Of a DNA stretch of 29,178 bases, positions 1 through 6,112 are shown piece after piece (within the stretch, counting starts at the first letter, position 1; each line of letters opens with the position of its first letter). The stretch spans positions 1-29,178 of the forward strand of contig CAVIWF010000032.1 of NCBI GenBank assembly GCA_963646285.1. Reading direction: 5' to 3'. A program made the position numbers and the translations under genes. The notes beneath the pieces are model-generated. The model was not told where the DNA came from. It saw nothing but the letters and a program-made list of their open reading frames with translations, and searched no databases. This DNA comes from CAKUFA01 sp963646285. Its GTDB lineage: Bacteria; Bacillota; Clostridia; Christensenellales; Aristaeellaceae.

Positions 1-19
1 TCTCTTCATTCATCTTCAT
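1..19 (-). CDS. Start of an unidentified minus-strand gene, cut by the window edge
   Basis: Reading the minus strand, a GGAGG ribosome binding site (23-27) is followed by an ATG at 19 and a second in-frame ATG at 13, with the frame open to the window edge (Met-Lys-Met-Asn-Glu-Glu). The second ATG has the better spacing. Too little is visible to assign a function. The 153 bases between this start and the aldo/keto reductase stop hold no convincing sigma-A promoter or terminator, so read-through from the upstream reductase operon is possible. Confidence 0.45.
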
Positions 20-172
20 TTTCCTCCGTAACCCTGGCTGCCGGATAGCATTTGCTTAACGAAATACCGGCATCGTCGTCTAAGACCAATACTCACCATT
101 CAGTGTAGAGGAAGAATGTAAAAAGAAACACCGCATGTACGTAAAAAACAGGTAAAATATGCGAAGGAGGCT

Positions 173-1036
173 TTACAGCTTGCCGCCGAACACAGGGAAA
201 AAGCTGTGTTCCCCATAGTCCTTGATTTTCTCCAAATGCTTGAGGACTTCCATATCCTCATCGGCAATGACAAAATCAACAGCGGCGTTGGCTTTCATGT
301 GCTCCGGGTTGGTCGTCTTCGGCAGAACAACCATGCCAAGCTGAATGTCAAAACGGATGCACAGCTGGGGAATGGTGACCCCGTACTTTGCAGCCATATC
401 AGCAATGGCCTTGTTTTTCATCGCCTCCCCGTGGGCAACCGGGGAATAGGCTTCCATTACCATGCCCTTCTTCTGGCAATCATCAATCAGCGCCAAAGGC
501 GAATTGGCAATATGGCAAAGCACCTGATTGACCATGGGCTTGATTTCGGCTGCTTCCCACAGACTTTCAATGTCCTCCTGCAGGAAGTTGGATACACCGA
601 TAGCACGGAGCTTTCCGGCCTTGTAGGCATCCTCCAGTGCCCGCCATGCGGCACGGTTGCCTTCCACATACCGATCCTCGCTTTGATTCACCTTGTCCCA
701 AGGCTGAGGGCTGTGAATGATCATCAAATCTAGATAATCAAGCCCCATGTCCGCAAGGGTCTTGTCGATGCTTGCCGCTGCTGCTTCATACGTCTTATGT
801 TCTGCGGCAACTTTTGATGTGACAAAGAGCTGATCTCTCGCCACGCCGGCGGTGCGGATGCCTTCGCCCACACCACTTTCATTGCCATAAGCCTGTGCGG
901 TATCTACGTGACGGTACCCCATCTGCACAGCTGCTCTTACCGCATCGGCTGCCTCGTTATTGCCAATCAGCCACGTGCCCAGCGCCAACACCGGGATTGC
1001 CACACCGTTGCTTAACTTCTTCGTTTCCTGAAACAT
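173..1036 (-). CDS. Aldo/keto reductase
   Basis: This 287-residue protein matches the single-domain NADPH-dependent aldo/keto reductases of the diketogluconate/methylglyoxal reductase type, which reduce aldehydes and ketones to alcohols in the cytoplasm. The catalytic tetrad is in place: Asp45 in the HVDTA motif, Tyr50 in AYGNE, Lys75 in TSKV and His108 in IIHSP. The late LPKTTNP segment is the usual cofactor-phosphate loop, and the length is normal for the family. The start follows a GGAGGAATAAAGC ribosome binding site that overlaps the stop region of the preceding gene, only 3 bases away. It is the last gene of a four-gene operon divergent from a MerR regulator. With the regulator's likely aldehyde-sensing cysteine, this points to carbonyl detoxification. 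The exact substrate cannot be told. Confidence 0.93.
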   Translation of the reverse strand: MFQETKKLSNGVAIPVLALGTWLIGNNEAADAVRAAVQMGYRHVDTAQAYGNESGVGEGIRTAGVARDQLFVTSKVAAEHKTYEAAAASIDKTLADMGLDYLDLMIIHSPQPWDKVNQSEDRYVEGNRAAWRALEDAYKAGKLRAIGVSNFLQEDIESLWEAAEIKPMVNQVLCHIANSPLALIDDCQKKGMVMEAYSPVAHGEAMKNKAIADMAAKYGVTIPQLCIRFDIQLGMVVLPKTTNPEHMKANAAVDFVIADEDMEVLKHLEKIKDYGEHSFFPVFGGKL

Positions 1037-1039
1037 GCT

Positions 1040-1366
1040 TTATTCCTCCGCCCATACTTCTTTTGCCAGATTAAACACCGCCCAGGCTTTCGGCCAGCCT
1101 GCGTAAAAGGCCACATGGGTAACGATGGCCGCAATTTCCTTCTTCGTTACCCCGTGATGCTTGGCGTTTTGCAGGTGATACTTCAAAGAAGAATCCGTGA
1201 TGCCCTGCGCCATCAAAGCAACCACCGTGATGATGCTCCTGGTTTTCAGGTCAATATCCTCGTTGTTCCAGTTTTCACCGAAGAGCACATCATCATTAAA
1301 ATGGGCGAACTCCGGGGCAAACGCTCCCAGTGCGTCCCTGCCTGCTGTCTGTACAATTTTCGCCAT
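1040..1366 (-). CDS. Carboxymuconolactone decarboxylase / AhpD-like family protein
   Basis: This 108-residue protein has the all-helical carboxymuconolactone decarboxylase fold signature: a central helix TRSIITVVALMAQG, then LKYHLQNAKHHGVTKKEI and a C-terminal segment containing HVAFYAGWPKAW. The family covers gamma-carboxymuconolactone decarboxylases and AhpD-like peroxidase partners. This member lacks the CxxC pair of true AhpD, so a thiol-disulfide peroxidase role is unlikely and its reaction is unknown. The GAGGAGG ribosome binding site lies inside the end of the cupin gene, and 2 bases separate the two genes. Cupin, this family and aldo/keto reductase often sit together in MerR-controlled electrophile-response operons of Firmicutes, which is the role inferred here. 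Confidence 0.9.
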   Translation of the reverse strand: MAKIVQTAGRDALGAFAPEFAHFNDDVLFGENWNNEDIDLKTRSIITVVALMAQGITDSSLKYHLQNAKHHGVTKKEIAAIVTHVAFYAGWPKAWAVFNLAKEVWAEE

Positions 1367-1368
1367 GA

Positions 1369-1818
1369 TTATTTTTCCTCCTCATCATGAAGTGCAGCGT
1401 ACGCATCATCGGATACCGGCTCACACCATTCATTTCTGCATTCTTCCCCCGGCACTTCAACGGCGATGTGGGAAAACCAGCTGTTCTGCTTTGCTCCGTG
1501 CCAGTGCTTCACATTGGAAGGAATCATCACAACGCTTCCCTCGTGGAGGCTGACAGCATCCTTTCCTTCTTCCTGATACCAGCCTTCGCCGGCAGTGCAA
1601 AGAAGCAGCTGACCGCCGCCCCTTTTGGCGTGATGGATGTGCCAGTTGTTGCGGCATCCCGGCGCAAAGGTCACGTTGGCGGCAAAGAGTCCACCTTTCG
1701 GATCCGTCAGCGGGTTCAAAAATGAATCCCCAATAAAGTACTGGGCATAGGCTGTATTGGCTTCGCCTGTGCCAAACATGTTGTGCTCCTCAAAAGCAGC
1801 CTTGTTTTCAAATTTCAT
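1369..1818 (-). CDS. Cupin-domain protein
   Basis: This small single-domain cupin has 149 residues from the preferred start. Cupin motif 1 is seen as NNWHIHHAKRGGGQ, giving metal-ligand histidines, and motif 2 as GSVVMIPSNVKHWH. The C-terminal WFSHIAVEVPG stretch completes the beta barrel. Three consecutive ATG codons (1824, 1821, 1818) follow a GAGGAGGAGG ribosome binding site, and the last has the best spacing of 7 bases, so the true length is 149 to 151 residues. A longer upstream reading exists but would run through the ribosome binding site. It is the second gene of the operon, 20 bases after the reductase stop. Such cupins near carboxymuconolactone-decarboxylase-like genes are presumed to bind a metal and a small electrophilic substrate. 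No reaction can be assigned. Confidence 0.9.
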   Translation of the reverse strand: MKFENKAAFEEHNMFGTGEANTAYAQYFIGDSFLNPLTDPKGGLFAANVTFAPGCRNNWHIHHAKRGGGQLLLCTAGEGWYQEEGKDAVSLHEGSVVMIPSNVKHWHGAKQNSWFSHIAVEVPGEECRNEWCEPVSDDAYAALHDEEEK

Positions 1819-1838
1819 CATCATGCCTCCTCCTCTTT

Positions 1839-2516
1839 TTAACCAACCCGGTACCGAATCCAAACGGCACCGCTGTCAAAGGACTGCACCTGTTCCAGCT
1901 TCAGCGGTGTAACAGGTCGATCCATGGGCAGTCCGTCAAACACAGCACCCATACCGCTGCGCCCGTCAATTCCTGCGCCGATCAGAATGCTGACTTCATC
2001 CAGCAGACCTGCTGCCAGGAATCCTGCATTGATATGCCCGCCGCCCACAACAGCCATTCGTTCAACACCGAAATCAGCTGCAAGAATCTCGCAGGCACGC
2101 TTCAAATCAACATGTTCCTTCCCGCAGGCAATCCACGAAATGTGCTGCCCAGTCAAATAGTCCAGATAGTCCTGATTCACCTGCTCGCTGGTCAAAACGA
2201 GTACCGGACGTTTTGCATCTGTTTGGTCATCCCAAAGCAGTGTACCCTGGGTGTCAACCACCACTTCATATCCATGGGCAGCAGCCCCTTGATGAAAGGC
2301 TTCCTGACCTAAGGGGACATGCCTTTTGCTTGAAAACCTTCCCGGCAGGGCCATTTCAAGCTCCGCCGTGACACGTCCGCTGACCCGTGTCGGGGCATCA
2401 AAGGAATCCAACGTGCTGTAGTATTCCTGCACACCGGGCAGTTGTTCCGTCATGGCACAGTCAATTCGTCCATCTACTGCCGTCATCATGTGGCAAATTA
2501 CATAGGGCTTATGCAT
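1839..2516 (-). CDS. RibD C-terminal / dihydrofolate-reductase-like oxidoreductase
   Basis: This 225-residue protein starts MHKPYVICHMMTAVDGRID, the hallmark N-terminus of the RibD C-terminal domain family, which has a dihydrofolate-reductase fold. The cofactor-binding motif RMAVVGGGHINAGFLAAGLLDE near residues 150-175 and the following strand VSILIGAGIDGR are also typical. Stand-alone members are NADPH-dependent reductases, and the family includes riboflavin-pathway reductase. No deaminase domain is attached and no other riboflavin genes are nearby, so a general reductase role is more likely than riboflavin synthesis. The start has a GGGAGG site 7-8 bases upstream. It is the first gene after the MerR-type promoter, with an untranslated leader of about 50 bases. 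Confidence 0.88.
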   Translation of the reverse strand: MHKPYVICHMMTAVDGRIDCAMTEQLPGVQEYYSTLDSFDAPTRVSGRVTAELEMALPGRFSSKRHVPLGQEAFHQGAAAHGYEVVVDTQGTLLWDDQTDAKRPVLVLTSEQVNQDYLDYLTGQHISWIACGKEHVDLKRACEILAADFGVERMAVVGGGHINAGFLAAGLLDEVSILIGAGIDGRSGMGAVFDGLPMDRPVTPLKLEQVQSFDSGAVWIRYRVG

Positions 2517-2542
2517 GGTAATTTCCTCCCTGATTACATCCC

Positions 2543-2571
2543 TTGCAGCACATCCATTTATGTGCTATAAT
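2543..2571 (+). promoter_or_regulatory. Promoter for the MerR regulator gene
   Basis: TTGCAG (2543-2548) and TATAAT (2566-2571) are separated by exactly 17 bases on the plus strand. The -10 is preceded by TGC, giving an extended -10. Transcription would start near 2578, just before the operator dyad, so a regulator bound there could block its own transcription. A perfect 6-bp inverted repeat (GCACAT/ATGTGC) lies around the spacer. Confidence 0.75.
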
Positions 2572-2572
2572 C

Positions 2573-2603
2573 ACTATACTTCCTAAACCTGACTTCAGGT
2601 CAA
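2573..2603 (-). promoter_or_regulatory. MerR-type promoter of the reductase operon, 19-bp spacer
   Basis: On the minus strand TTGACC (2603-2598) and TATAGT (2578-2573) are 19 bases apart. An over-long spacer of 19-20 bp is the classic sign of promoters activated by MerR-family regulators, which twist the DNA to realign the two boxes. The -10 box lies next to the oppositely facing -10 of the regulator promoter (2566-2571). Confidence 0.85.
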
Positions 2604-2605
2604 GG
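2582..2605. promoter_or_regulatory. MerR operator dyad
   Basis: A 24-bp dyad with 11-bp arms matching at 9 of 11 positions is centred on an inner perfect palindrome ACCTGA-CT-TCAGGT (2587-2600). It covers the 19-bp spacer and part of the -35 box of the minus-strand promoter, exactly where MerR-family proteins bind. It also sits just after the start site of the divergent regulator promoter. Confidence 0.85.
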
Positions 2606-2633
2606 GTTTTTGAAAAATTTTTGGAGGTGCGTG

Positions 2634-3107
2634 ATGTATACCATTGGACAGGTGGCGGAAATGTTTGGTTTACCCATTTCCACCCTCCGCTATTACGATC
2701 AGCAGGGGCTTTTTCCCAATCTTGTACGGGAATCCGGCATTCGCAAATTCAGCGATAATGAATTGGAAGCACTCCGTGTAATTGAATGCCTGAAGAAATC
2801 CGGCCTTGAAATCAAGGACATCAAGCGTTTTATGGCATGGTGCGCAGAAGGTTCTTCCACGTATGCCAACCGATATGCGCTCATTTGTGAACAAAAGGCA
2901 CGGGTGGAGGCAGAAATCCAGCAGCTGCATAAAACGCTGGACATGCTCAACTACAAGTGCTGGTATTACACCCAGGCCATGCAAGATGGCAATGAGGACA
3001 GAGCAAAAGCATTAACGCCGGATGGCCTTCCGGAGGATATTCGGCGAGCCTATGACCATTCTCATAGTCAATGTGCTAATGACCAATCAACCAAAGGAAT
3101 GGAATAG
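2634..3107 (+). CDS. MerR-family transcriptional regulator (AdhR/NmlR-like)
   Basis: This 157-residue regulator has an N-terminal winged helix-turn-helix of MerR type: MYTIGQVAEMFG, then STLRYYDQQGLFP and an RKFSD wing. A long dimerisation helix follows around residues 80-115. The start at 2634 has a GGAGGT site 5 bases upstream; GTG at 2631 is an alternative. Cys52 (IECLKK) lies at the position of the conserved sensing cysteine of AdhR and NmlR regulators, which respond to aldehydes and other electrophiles by thiol modification. It probably activates the divergent reductase operon through the 19-bp-spacer promoter and limits its own synthesis. The stop codon falls where sequence resembling the prophage begins (about 3105), so the last residues may have been altered by the neighbouring rearrangement. 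Confidence 0.93.
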   Translation: MYTIGQVAEMFGLPISTLRYYDQQGLFPNLVRESGIRKFSDNELEALRVIECLKKSGLEIKDIKRFMAWCAEGSSTYANRYALICEQKARVEAEIQQLHKTLDMLNYKCWYYTQAMQDGNEDRAKALTPDGLPEDIRRAYDHSHSQCANDQSTKGME

Positions 3108-3306
3108 CGTGGGCTATGTGCTGTGCCATGATGGGAAGATTTACAAGTACACAGCGCATAAAAGAGAAATAAGCAGAGCCTTTTTGATTTGATGGTTGTG
3201 GATTATAAGAGAACCCCCTTATAATTACAGCGAAGAGGAAGCACAACGGAAAGCTCTGACAGAAATGCAAGAGGAGTTTGGCTTTTCGTTTCAGGAGGTG
3301 ACATAA
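3105..3306 (+). pseudogene. Orphan C-terminal fragment of a phage MuF-type head protein
   Basis: From 3105 the DNA nearly repeats the end of the MuF gene at 4622 onward: the first 33 or so bases differ at one position. Translated, the segment gives SVGYVLCHDGKIYKYTA, matching SVGYVLCHDGKVFRYTA at the downstream copy, then hits a stop (TGA near 3190). The ending reappears after a gap as YNYSEEEAQRKALTEMQEEFGFSFQEV, matching the other copy's YNEYEAQLEAMKKL...CGFSLEEV. The upstream catalytic HNHP motif is missing, so this is a broken duplicate of the C-terminal end only. It is followed within a few bases by a small gene, as is the intact copy, so the unit module end plus small gene is duplicated. 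Confidence 0.8.
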
Positions 3307-3307
3307 C

Positions 3308-3511
3308 GTGGACAAGAATGATTTTGAATATCGTGAGTATGACATACCACGTACCGCTGAAATTGAAAAGTATATGGCTATGCCGAGGAAAGAAATTGAA
3401 AGGCTGATTGCGGAAGAATTGGAAAGGCTCAGAAAACAATGGGCACTGGAAGACGCAAAAGAGCAGGCAGAACAAGCAAAGAACGCACACAAGGAGAAGA
3501 ACAGCAAATGA
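3308..3511 (+). CDS. Small charged coiled-coil phage protein, copy 1
   Basis: This 67-residue protein starts with GTG after an AGGAGGTGA site. It is highly charged and helical (KEIERLIAEELERLRKQWALEDAKEQAEQ), consistent with a short coiled coil. Its layout resembles the 50-residue protein at 4818-4970: an aromatic/acidic N-terminus (FEYREYD against FKYKEDY), a middle helix with an EEL core and an LRKQ...DAKEQ ending. Both sit directly after a MuF C-terminal module with the same spacing. Function is unknown. A partner or immunity role for the module is conceivable by analogy with polymorphic-toxin loci but not shown. It is followed by a clear terminator. Confidence 0.65.
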   Translation: MDKNDFEYREYDIPRTAEIEKYMAMPRKEIERLIAEELERLRKQWALEDAKEQAEQAKNAHKEKNSK

Positions 3512-3554
3512 AATAACACCATATCAACTGCCGAGAACAACCTTATCAACCCCA

Positions 3555-3581
3555 ACCGCCGGACAGTGTTCGGCGGTTTTT
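3555..3581 (+). terminator. Rho-independent terminator after the small phage gene
   Basis: A perfect 7-bp stem ACCGCCG/CGGCGGT (3555-3561 and 3571-3577) with a 9-base loop runs into five T residues. The right arm and tail are shared with the terminator at 5345-5372, including the following TTTTTCTATAC, so the module boundary itself looks duplicated. Confidence 0.8.
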
Positions 3582-3610
3582 CTATACGCAAAATGAAGGA
3601 GGCTTGCGTC

Positions 3611-3702
3611 ATGAAGGAGCAATATCACCTTGTTTCCCTTTCCGGCGGCAAAGATCCAACCGCATGCTTCTGGAATGCTGGAACGGGACATGAAAACCTT
3701 TG
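3611..3702 (+). pseudogene. Remnant of a PAPS-reductase-family (PP-loop) gene, 5' end only
   Basis: After a GAAGGAGG site, ATG at 3611 opens a reading MKEQYHLVSLSGGKDPTA, which contains the SGGKD pyrophosphate-loop motif of phosphoadenosine-phosphosulfate reductase-like proteins often carried by clostridial phages. The usual serine after SGGKD is proline here. Restoring frame at two places gives an expected continuation (A-M-L-L ... M-L-E-R-D-M-K-T-F), so the gene has suffered small indels. Identity ends near 3702, where the sequence becomes MuF head protein. Only about 30 residues survive and the product cannot be functional. Confidence 0.6.
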
Positions 3703-4814
3703 CCATGCCCAAGCGTCAAGAGGTGCACAACATCCTTGACGACCGACAGGGCAGCTTTTCCAAACTGGCGTACAACCATCTAGGTCAGAATACGGTGATT
3801 CGTCAACGCCTGCAAGGGGAGCTGGCGCAGGCCACCATTCTGGGGGAGTCGCAGCGGAAAATCATGCAGCGGGTGCGGCGTGTAACCGGTCAAAGCATCT
3901 ATCAAGCCAAGCGAGTAGCGCAGACGGAGCGCAACCGGGTGCAGTCTCAAGCCCGATGGGATGCAGCGCAGCAAGCAGAGCAGCAGGGCGTGAGAACCTA
4001 CAACGAATGGCGGTGCAGGTTCGTCAACAGCCGTGAAGCCCACATGAACCGCCACGGCAAGCGAGTGATGCAGGGGCAGACATTCCCTGACAGCGTTATG
4101 CGCTACCCCGGCGACCCCAACGGCAGCGCAAAGGAAGTCATCAACTGCCACTGCTATTTGCAGGTGGGTGTGCTGCTGCATGACGAAACGCTGGACAGCG
4201 AGGGGAAGGTTGTCAAGCTAGAGCAAGCACCCGCAGAGGAAGCCAAGCAGGAAAAGGAGCGGGTGACAAAAAGCAAGAACTACGCAGTGGATTCAAAGCT
4301 ATTGCAAAGCCGAACCTATGCGGAAAAGTTCGACCGCATGACAGACGATCCGCAGGAGCGAAGGGAATTCTTGAAAGCTGCAAAGGAAATCTTGCAGCAC
4401 CGCTCAGGGCAGAACGGTGAAGACCTGTACCTGTATAACCGCAGCACAGGGCAGTGGACGAAATCCACATCCGGCAGGGACGCAGGCACCCCGGAATACA
4501 CGCAGGACATCCGCAGCGCTATTAAGAAAGCGAAGCAGGGTGAGCTGGTTGCCTTCCACAACCACCCGGCAAGCATGCCGCCAAGCGACGGCGACCTGAA
4601 TGCAGCAAGGCAAAACGGCTATAGCGTGGGCTATGTGCTGTGCCATGACGGGAAGGTCTTCCGTTATACCGCACCGGAAAAGGAAATAATATCATATTAC
4701 TACAGCGCAGAGGTTGAAAAAAGCAAACAAAACGGCTATAATGAGTATGAAGCGCAGTTAGAAGCAATGAAGAAGTTAGCGAAATCATGCGGGTTCTCGT
4801 TGGAGGAGGTTTAA
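3630..4814 (+). CDS. Phage head morphogenesis protein (MuF / SPP1 gp7 family), N-terminally truncated, with C-terminal HNHP (JAB-like) domain
   Basis: The open frame of 394 codons begins in out-of-frame PAPS-reductase sequence and becomes recognisable MuF from about residue 26. The ATGs at 3675, 3690 and 3705 are equally possible starts, and none has a good ribosome binding site. The MuF core is clear: LGESQRKIMQRVRRVTGQSIYQAKRVAQTER, TYNEWRCRFVNSREAH and the end motif RYPGDPNGSAKEVINCHCYL. These proteins sit at the portal in the capsid and may be injected. The N-terminal part of the family is missing. After a charged linker the last 160 residues form a separate domain with ELVAFHNHPASMPPSDGDLNAA, resembling the HxHP...SxxD metal site of JAB/MPN peptidases but with one residue fewer before the serine. 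Phage MuF proteins often carry such variable, toxin-like C-termini. It is probably a relic, although its C-terminal half is intact. Confidence 0.75.
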   Translation: MFPFPAAKIQPHASGMLERDMKTFAMPKRQEVHNILDDRQGSFSKLAYNHLGQNTVIRQRLQGELAQATILGESQRKIMQRVRRVTGQSIYQAKRVAQTERNRVQSQARWDAAQQAEQQGVRTYNEWRCRFVNSREAHMNRHGKRVMQGQTFPDSVMRYPGDPNGSAKEVINCHCYLQVGVLLHDETLDSEGKVVKLEQAPAEEAKQEKERVTKSKNYAVDSKLLQSRTYAEKFDRMTDDPQERREFLKAAKEILQHRSGQNGEDLYLYNRSTGQWTKSTSGRDAGTPEYTQDIRSAIKKAKQGELVAFHNHPASMPPSDGDLNAARQNGYSVGYVLCHDGKVFRYTAPEKEIISYYYSAEVEKSKQNGYNEYEAQLEAMKKLAKSCGFSLEEV

Positions 4815-4817
4815 CGG

Positions 4818-4970
4818 ATGGAATTTAAGTACAAAGAGGACTACCCGTCAAACAAAGCCATCAGGGAAGAGCTTTCCAAATTGACGCTTGAAGAACTGGA
4901 AGAGATTTGCAAGCGGGAGGAAGAAAAGCTCAGGAAGCAGGGAGCAACAGCAGATGCAAAAGAGCAATAG
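4818..4970 (+). CDS. Small charged coiled-coil phage protein, copy 2
   Basis: This 50-residue protein starts MEFKYKEDYPSNKA, 3 bases after the MuF stop, with an AGGAGG site overlapping the end of MuF. A helical LTLEELEEICKREEEKLRKQ segment makes up most of it. It resembles the protein at 3308-3511 in composition, order of motifs and position after a MuF C-terminal module. Function is not known. Tight coupling to the MuF gene implies joint expression. Confidence 0.65.
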   Translation: MEFKYKEDYPSNKAIREELSKLTLEELEEICKREEEKLRKQGATADAKEQ

Positions 4971-4983
4971 AGAAGGAGAAAGC

Positions 4984-5352
4984 ATGGATAAGTTCAAGGA
5001 CATGGCGAAGCTACTAGCAGCCATTGAATGCGGACAAGCAGGAGAAGTCTTCAATGAAGCGTGCGTAACGGAAGAAGCCCTCTGCATGACGGAAAGACAA
5101 CGGGACGATGCAGCCTTACTTCTGTACAACAACGGTTATATAGACGGACTAAGAATCATTGACGGCATTGATGGACAGCGTAGACCTTACATCATGTGGT
5201 CCTTTTCAAATCCCACTATCACGCTGAAGGGATACGAGTTCATCGACGAAAGCCAACCTTTGAAAAAGGCTTTCAAGGCATTACGAGAAGTGAGCCTAGC
5301 TGCTGCAACACAACTCATTGCAAATACCTATGAGAAATTCATTGACCGCTAA
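4984..5352 (+). CDS. YjcQ-like small phage protein
   Basis: This 122-residue protein starts MDKFKDMAKLLAAIECGQ after an AGAAGGAGA site. The pattern of a helical N-terminus, TERQRDDAALLLYNNGYIDGL, IDGIDGQRRPYIMWSFSNPTITLKGYEFID and a helical tail fits the YjcQ family, winged-helix-like proteins common in Firmicutes prophages and of unknown role. Its length is normal and its frame intact. It lies 13 bases after the small coiled-coil gene and ends inside a terminator, so MuF, the small gene and this gene form one transcription unit. Confidence 0.7.
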   Translation: MDKFKDMAKLLAAIECGQAGEVFNEACVTEEALCMTERQRDDAALLLYNNGYIDGLRIIDGIDGQRRPYIMWSFSNPTITLKGYEFIDESQPLKKAFKALREVSLAAATQLIANTYEKFIDR

Positions 5353-5372
5353 GGCATGGCCTGGCGGTTTTT
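5345..5372 (+). terminator. Rho-independent terminator after the YjcQ-like gene
   Basis: An outer stem ACCGC/GCGGT (5345-5349, 5364-5368) encloses an inner AGGC-ATG-GCCT hairpin and is followed by five T residues. The YjcQ stop codon lies inside the stem. The tail GGCGGTTTTTCTATAC is nearly the same as at 3573-3586. Confidence 0.7.
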
Positions 5373-5396
5373 CTATACCCGAAAGGAGCTGACACA

Positions 5397-5675
5397 ATGG
5401 CGACTGTAAACCGCAGCAGAACGGGCAATGGCACAGGCTCCATGAGCCACAGTGCCCGCAGCGACTTCATCGACCACAGCAAGGAAATCATGGCAAGGCT
5501 TAACGAGCAAGCCTACGGATACCTTGTCGCCATGGGCACGGAAGCGGTCAAGTGCATCAACCAGCAAATGGAAAGTGGATACAACAAGCCCATCTGGCAG
5601 ACAGGCGACCTGATGCGGGATGTAAGCTATGCAGCAATGGAAGCATCAAGGCGTGAAAACGTAGTTAATTCTTGA
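5397..5675 (+). CDS. Truncated phage gp10-like minor structural protein
   Basis: This 92-residue protein begins after a GAAAGGAG site. It has HSKEIMARLNEQAYGYLVAMGTEAVKCINQQM followed by WQTGDLMRDVSYA, which matches the layout of HK97 gp10-type head-tail joining proteins, where a helical start leads to a TGxLRxSI-like motif. The family's remaining C-terminal half (the part ending in a HEGT...RPFL-like motif) is absent: the frame leaves the family after residue 80 and ends in an unrelated RRENVVNS. A deletion joined it to the promoter-bearing sequence at about 5660. The assignment is moderately secure. Function is probably lost. Confidence 0.5.
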   Translation: MATVNRSRTGNGTGSMSHSARSDFIDHSKEIMARLNEQAYGYLVAMGTEAVKCINQQMESGYNKPIWQTGDLMRDVSYAAMEASRRENVVNS

Positions 5676-5681
5676 AAATGT

Positions 5682-5710
5682 ATGATTTGCTGGCGACTTT
5701 ATGCTATAAT
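5682..5710 (+). promoter_or_regulatory. Possible extended -10 promoter
   Basis: TGCTATAAT gives a consensus extended -10 (TATAAT at 5705-5710). The -35 region at 5682-5687 (ATGATT) is poor. It would drive the small frameshifted gene starting at 5762. Confidence 0.45.
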
Positions 5711-5761
5711 ATCAATATCGGGATAGAAAAAAAGTCCCCGGCAGAAAGGCAGGAGAAAAGC

Positions 5762-5934
5762 GTGGACGAGGAAATGACGAACGAACAGAGCACACGGCTG
5801 GAGATGCTGAATAGCTACCTGAACTTGACATGTTGCTGGAAGAACTGGAACTCAAGGACGAAGACAAGGAGGTGATTGAAAAGATTAAGACACGAAAAAA
5901 GGAGCTTCGCGAAAATCTGAAACACAGGCGCTAA
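5762..5934 (+). pseudogene. Frameshifted small charged phage gene
   Basis: A GTG start after an AGGAGAAAAGC site opens a frame beginning VDEEMTNEQSTRLEMLNSYLN, which shifts near 5824 to a poor reading. The neighbouring frame continues sensibly as DMLLEELELKDEDKEVIEKI, then ends KHRR at a stop at 5932. The total span is one base short of a multiple of three, so a single-base deletion explains the break. The restored product would be a 57-residue charged helical protein. No family is recognised. From the stop to 6022 nothing further is seen. Confidence 0.55.
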
Positions 5935-6022
5935 GCTCCAAACGGGGACGGGTGGAAACCCTGCCGCCACCTTCCCCTTCGTTCTAGCGCAGGCACAGCA
6001 GGAAAGCAAGGAGAATGTGAAA

Positions 6023-6112
6023 ATGAGTCTAGCATTATGCATCGTGCAGGTTATCATCGCAAGCGTGCAGGTCGTTCTTGCATATGGCTTGTATAAGGAG
6101 CGCAAGAAATGA
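6023..6112 (+). CDS. Very small single-pass membrane protein
   Basis: This 29-residue frame reads MSLALCIVQVIIASVQVVLAYGLYKERKK: one hydrophobic helix with a positive tail after it. An AAGGAGA site lies 9 bases upstream. It overlaps the next gene by 4 bases (ATGA), which argues that it is translated. Similar mini membrane proteins are common in phage late regions. Function is unknown. Confidence 0.55.
   Translation: MSLALCIVQVIIASVQVVLAYGLYKERKK

Noticed and set aside
5935..6000. GGTGG/CCACC hairpin in the gap after the frameshifted phage gene
   Set aside because: Short stem with no T run, and no gene clearly needing a terminator there.
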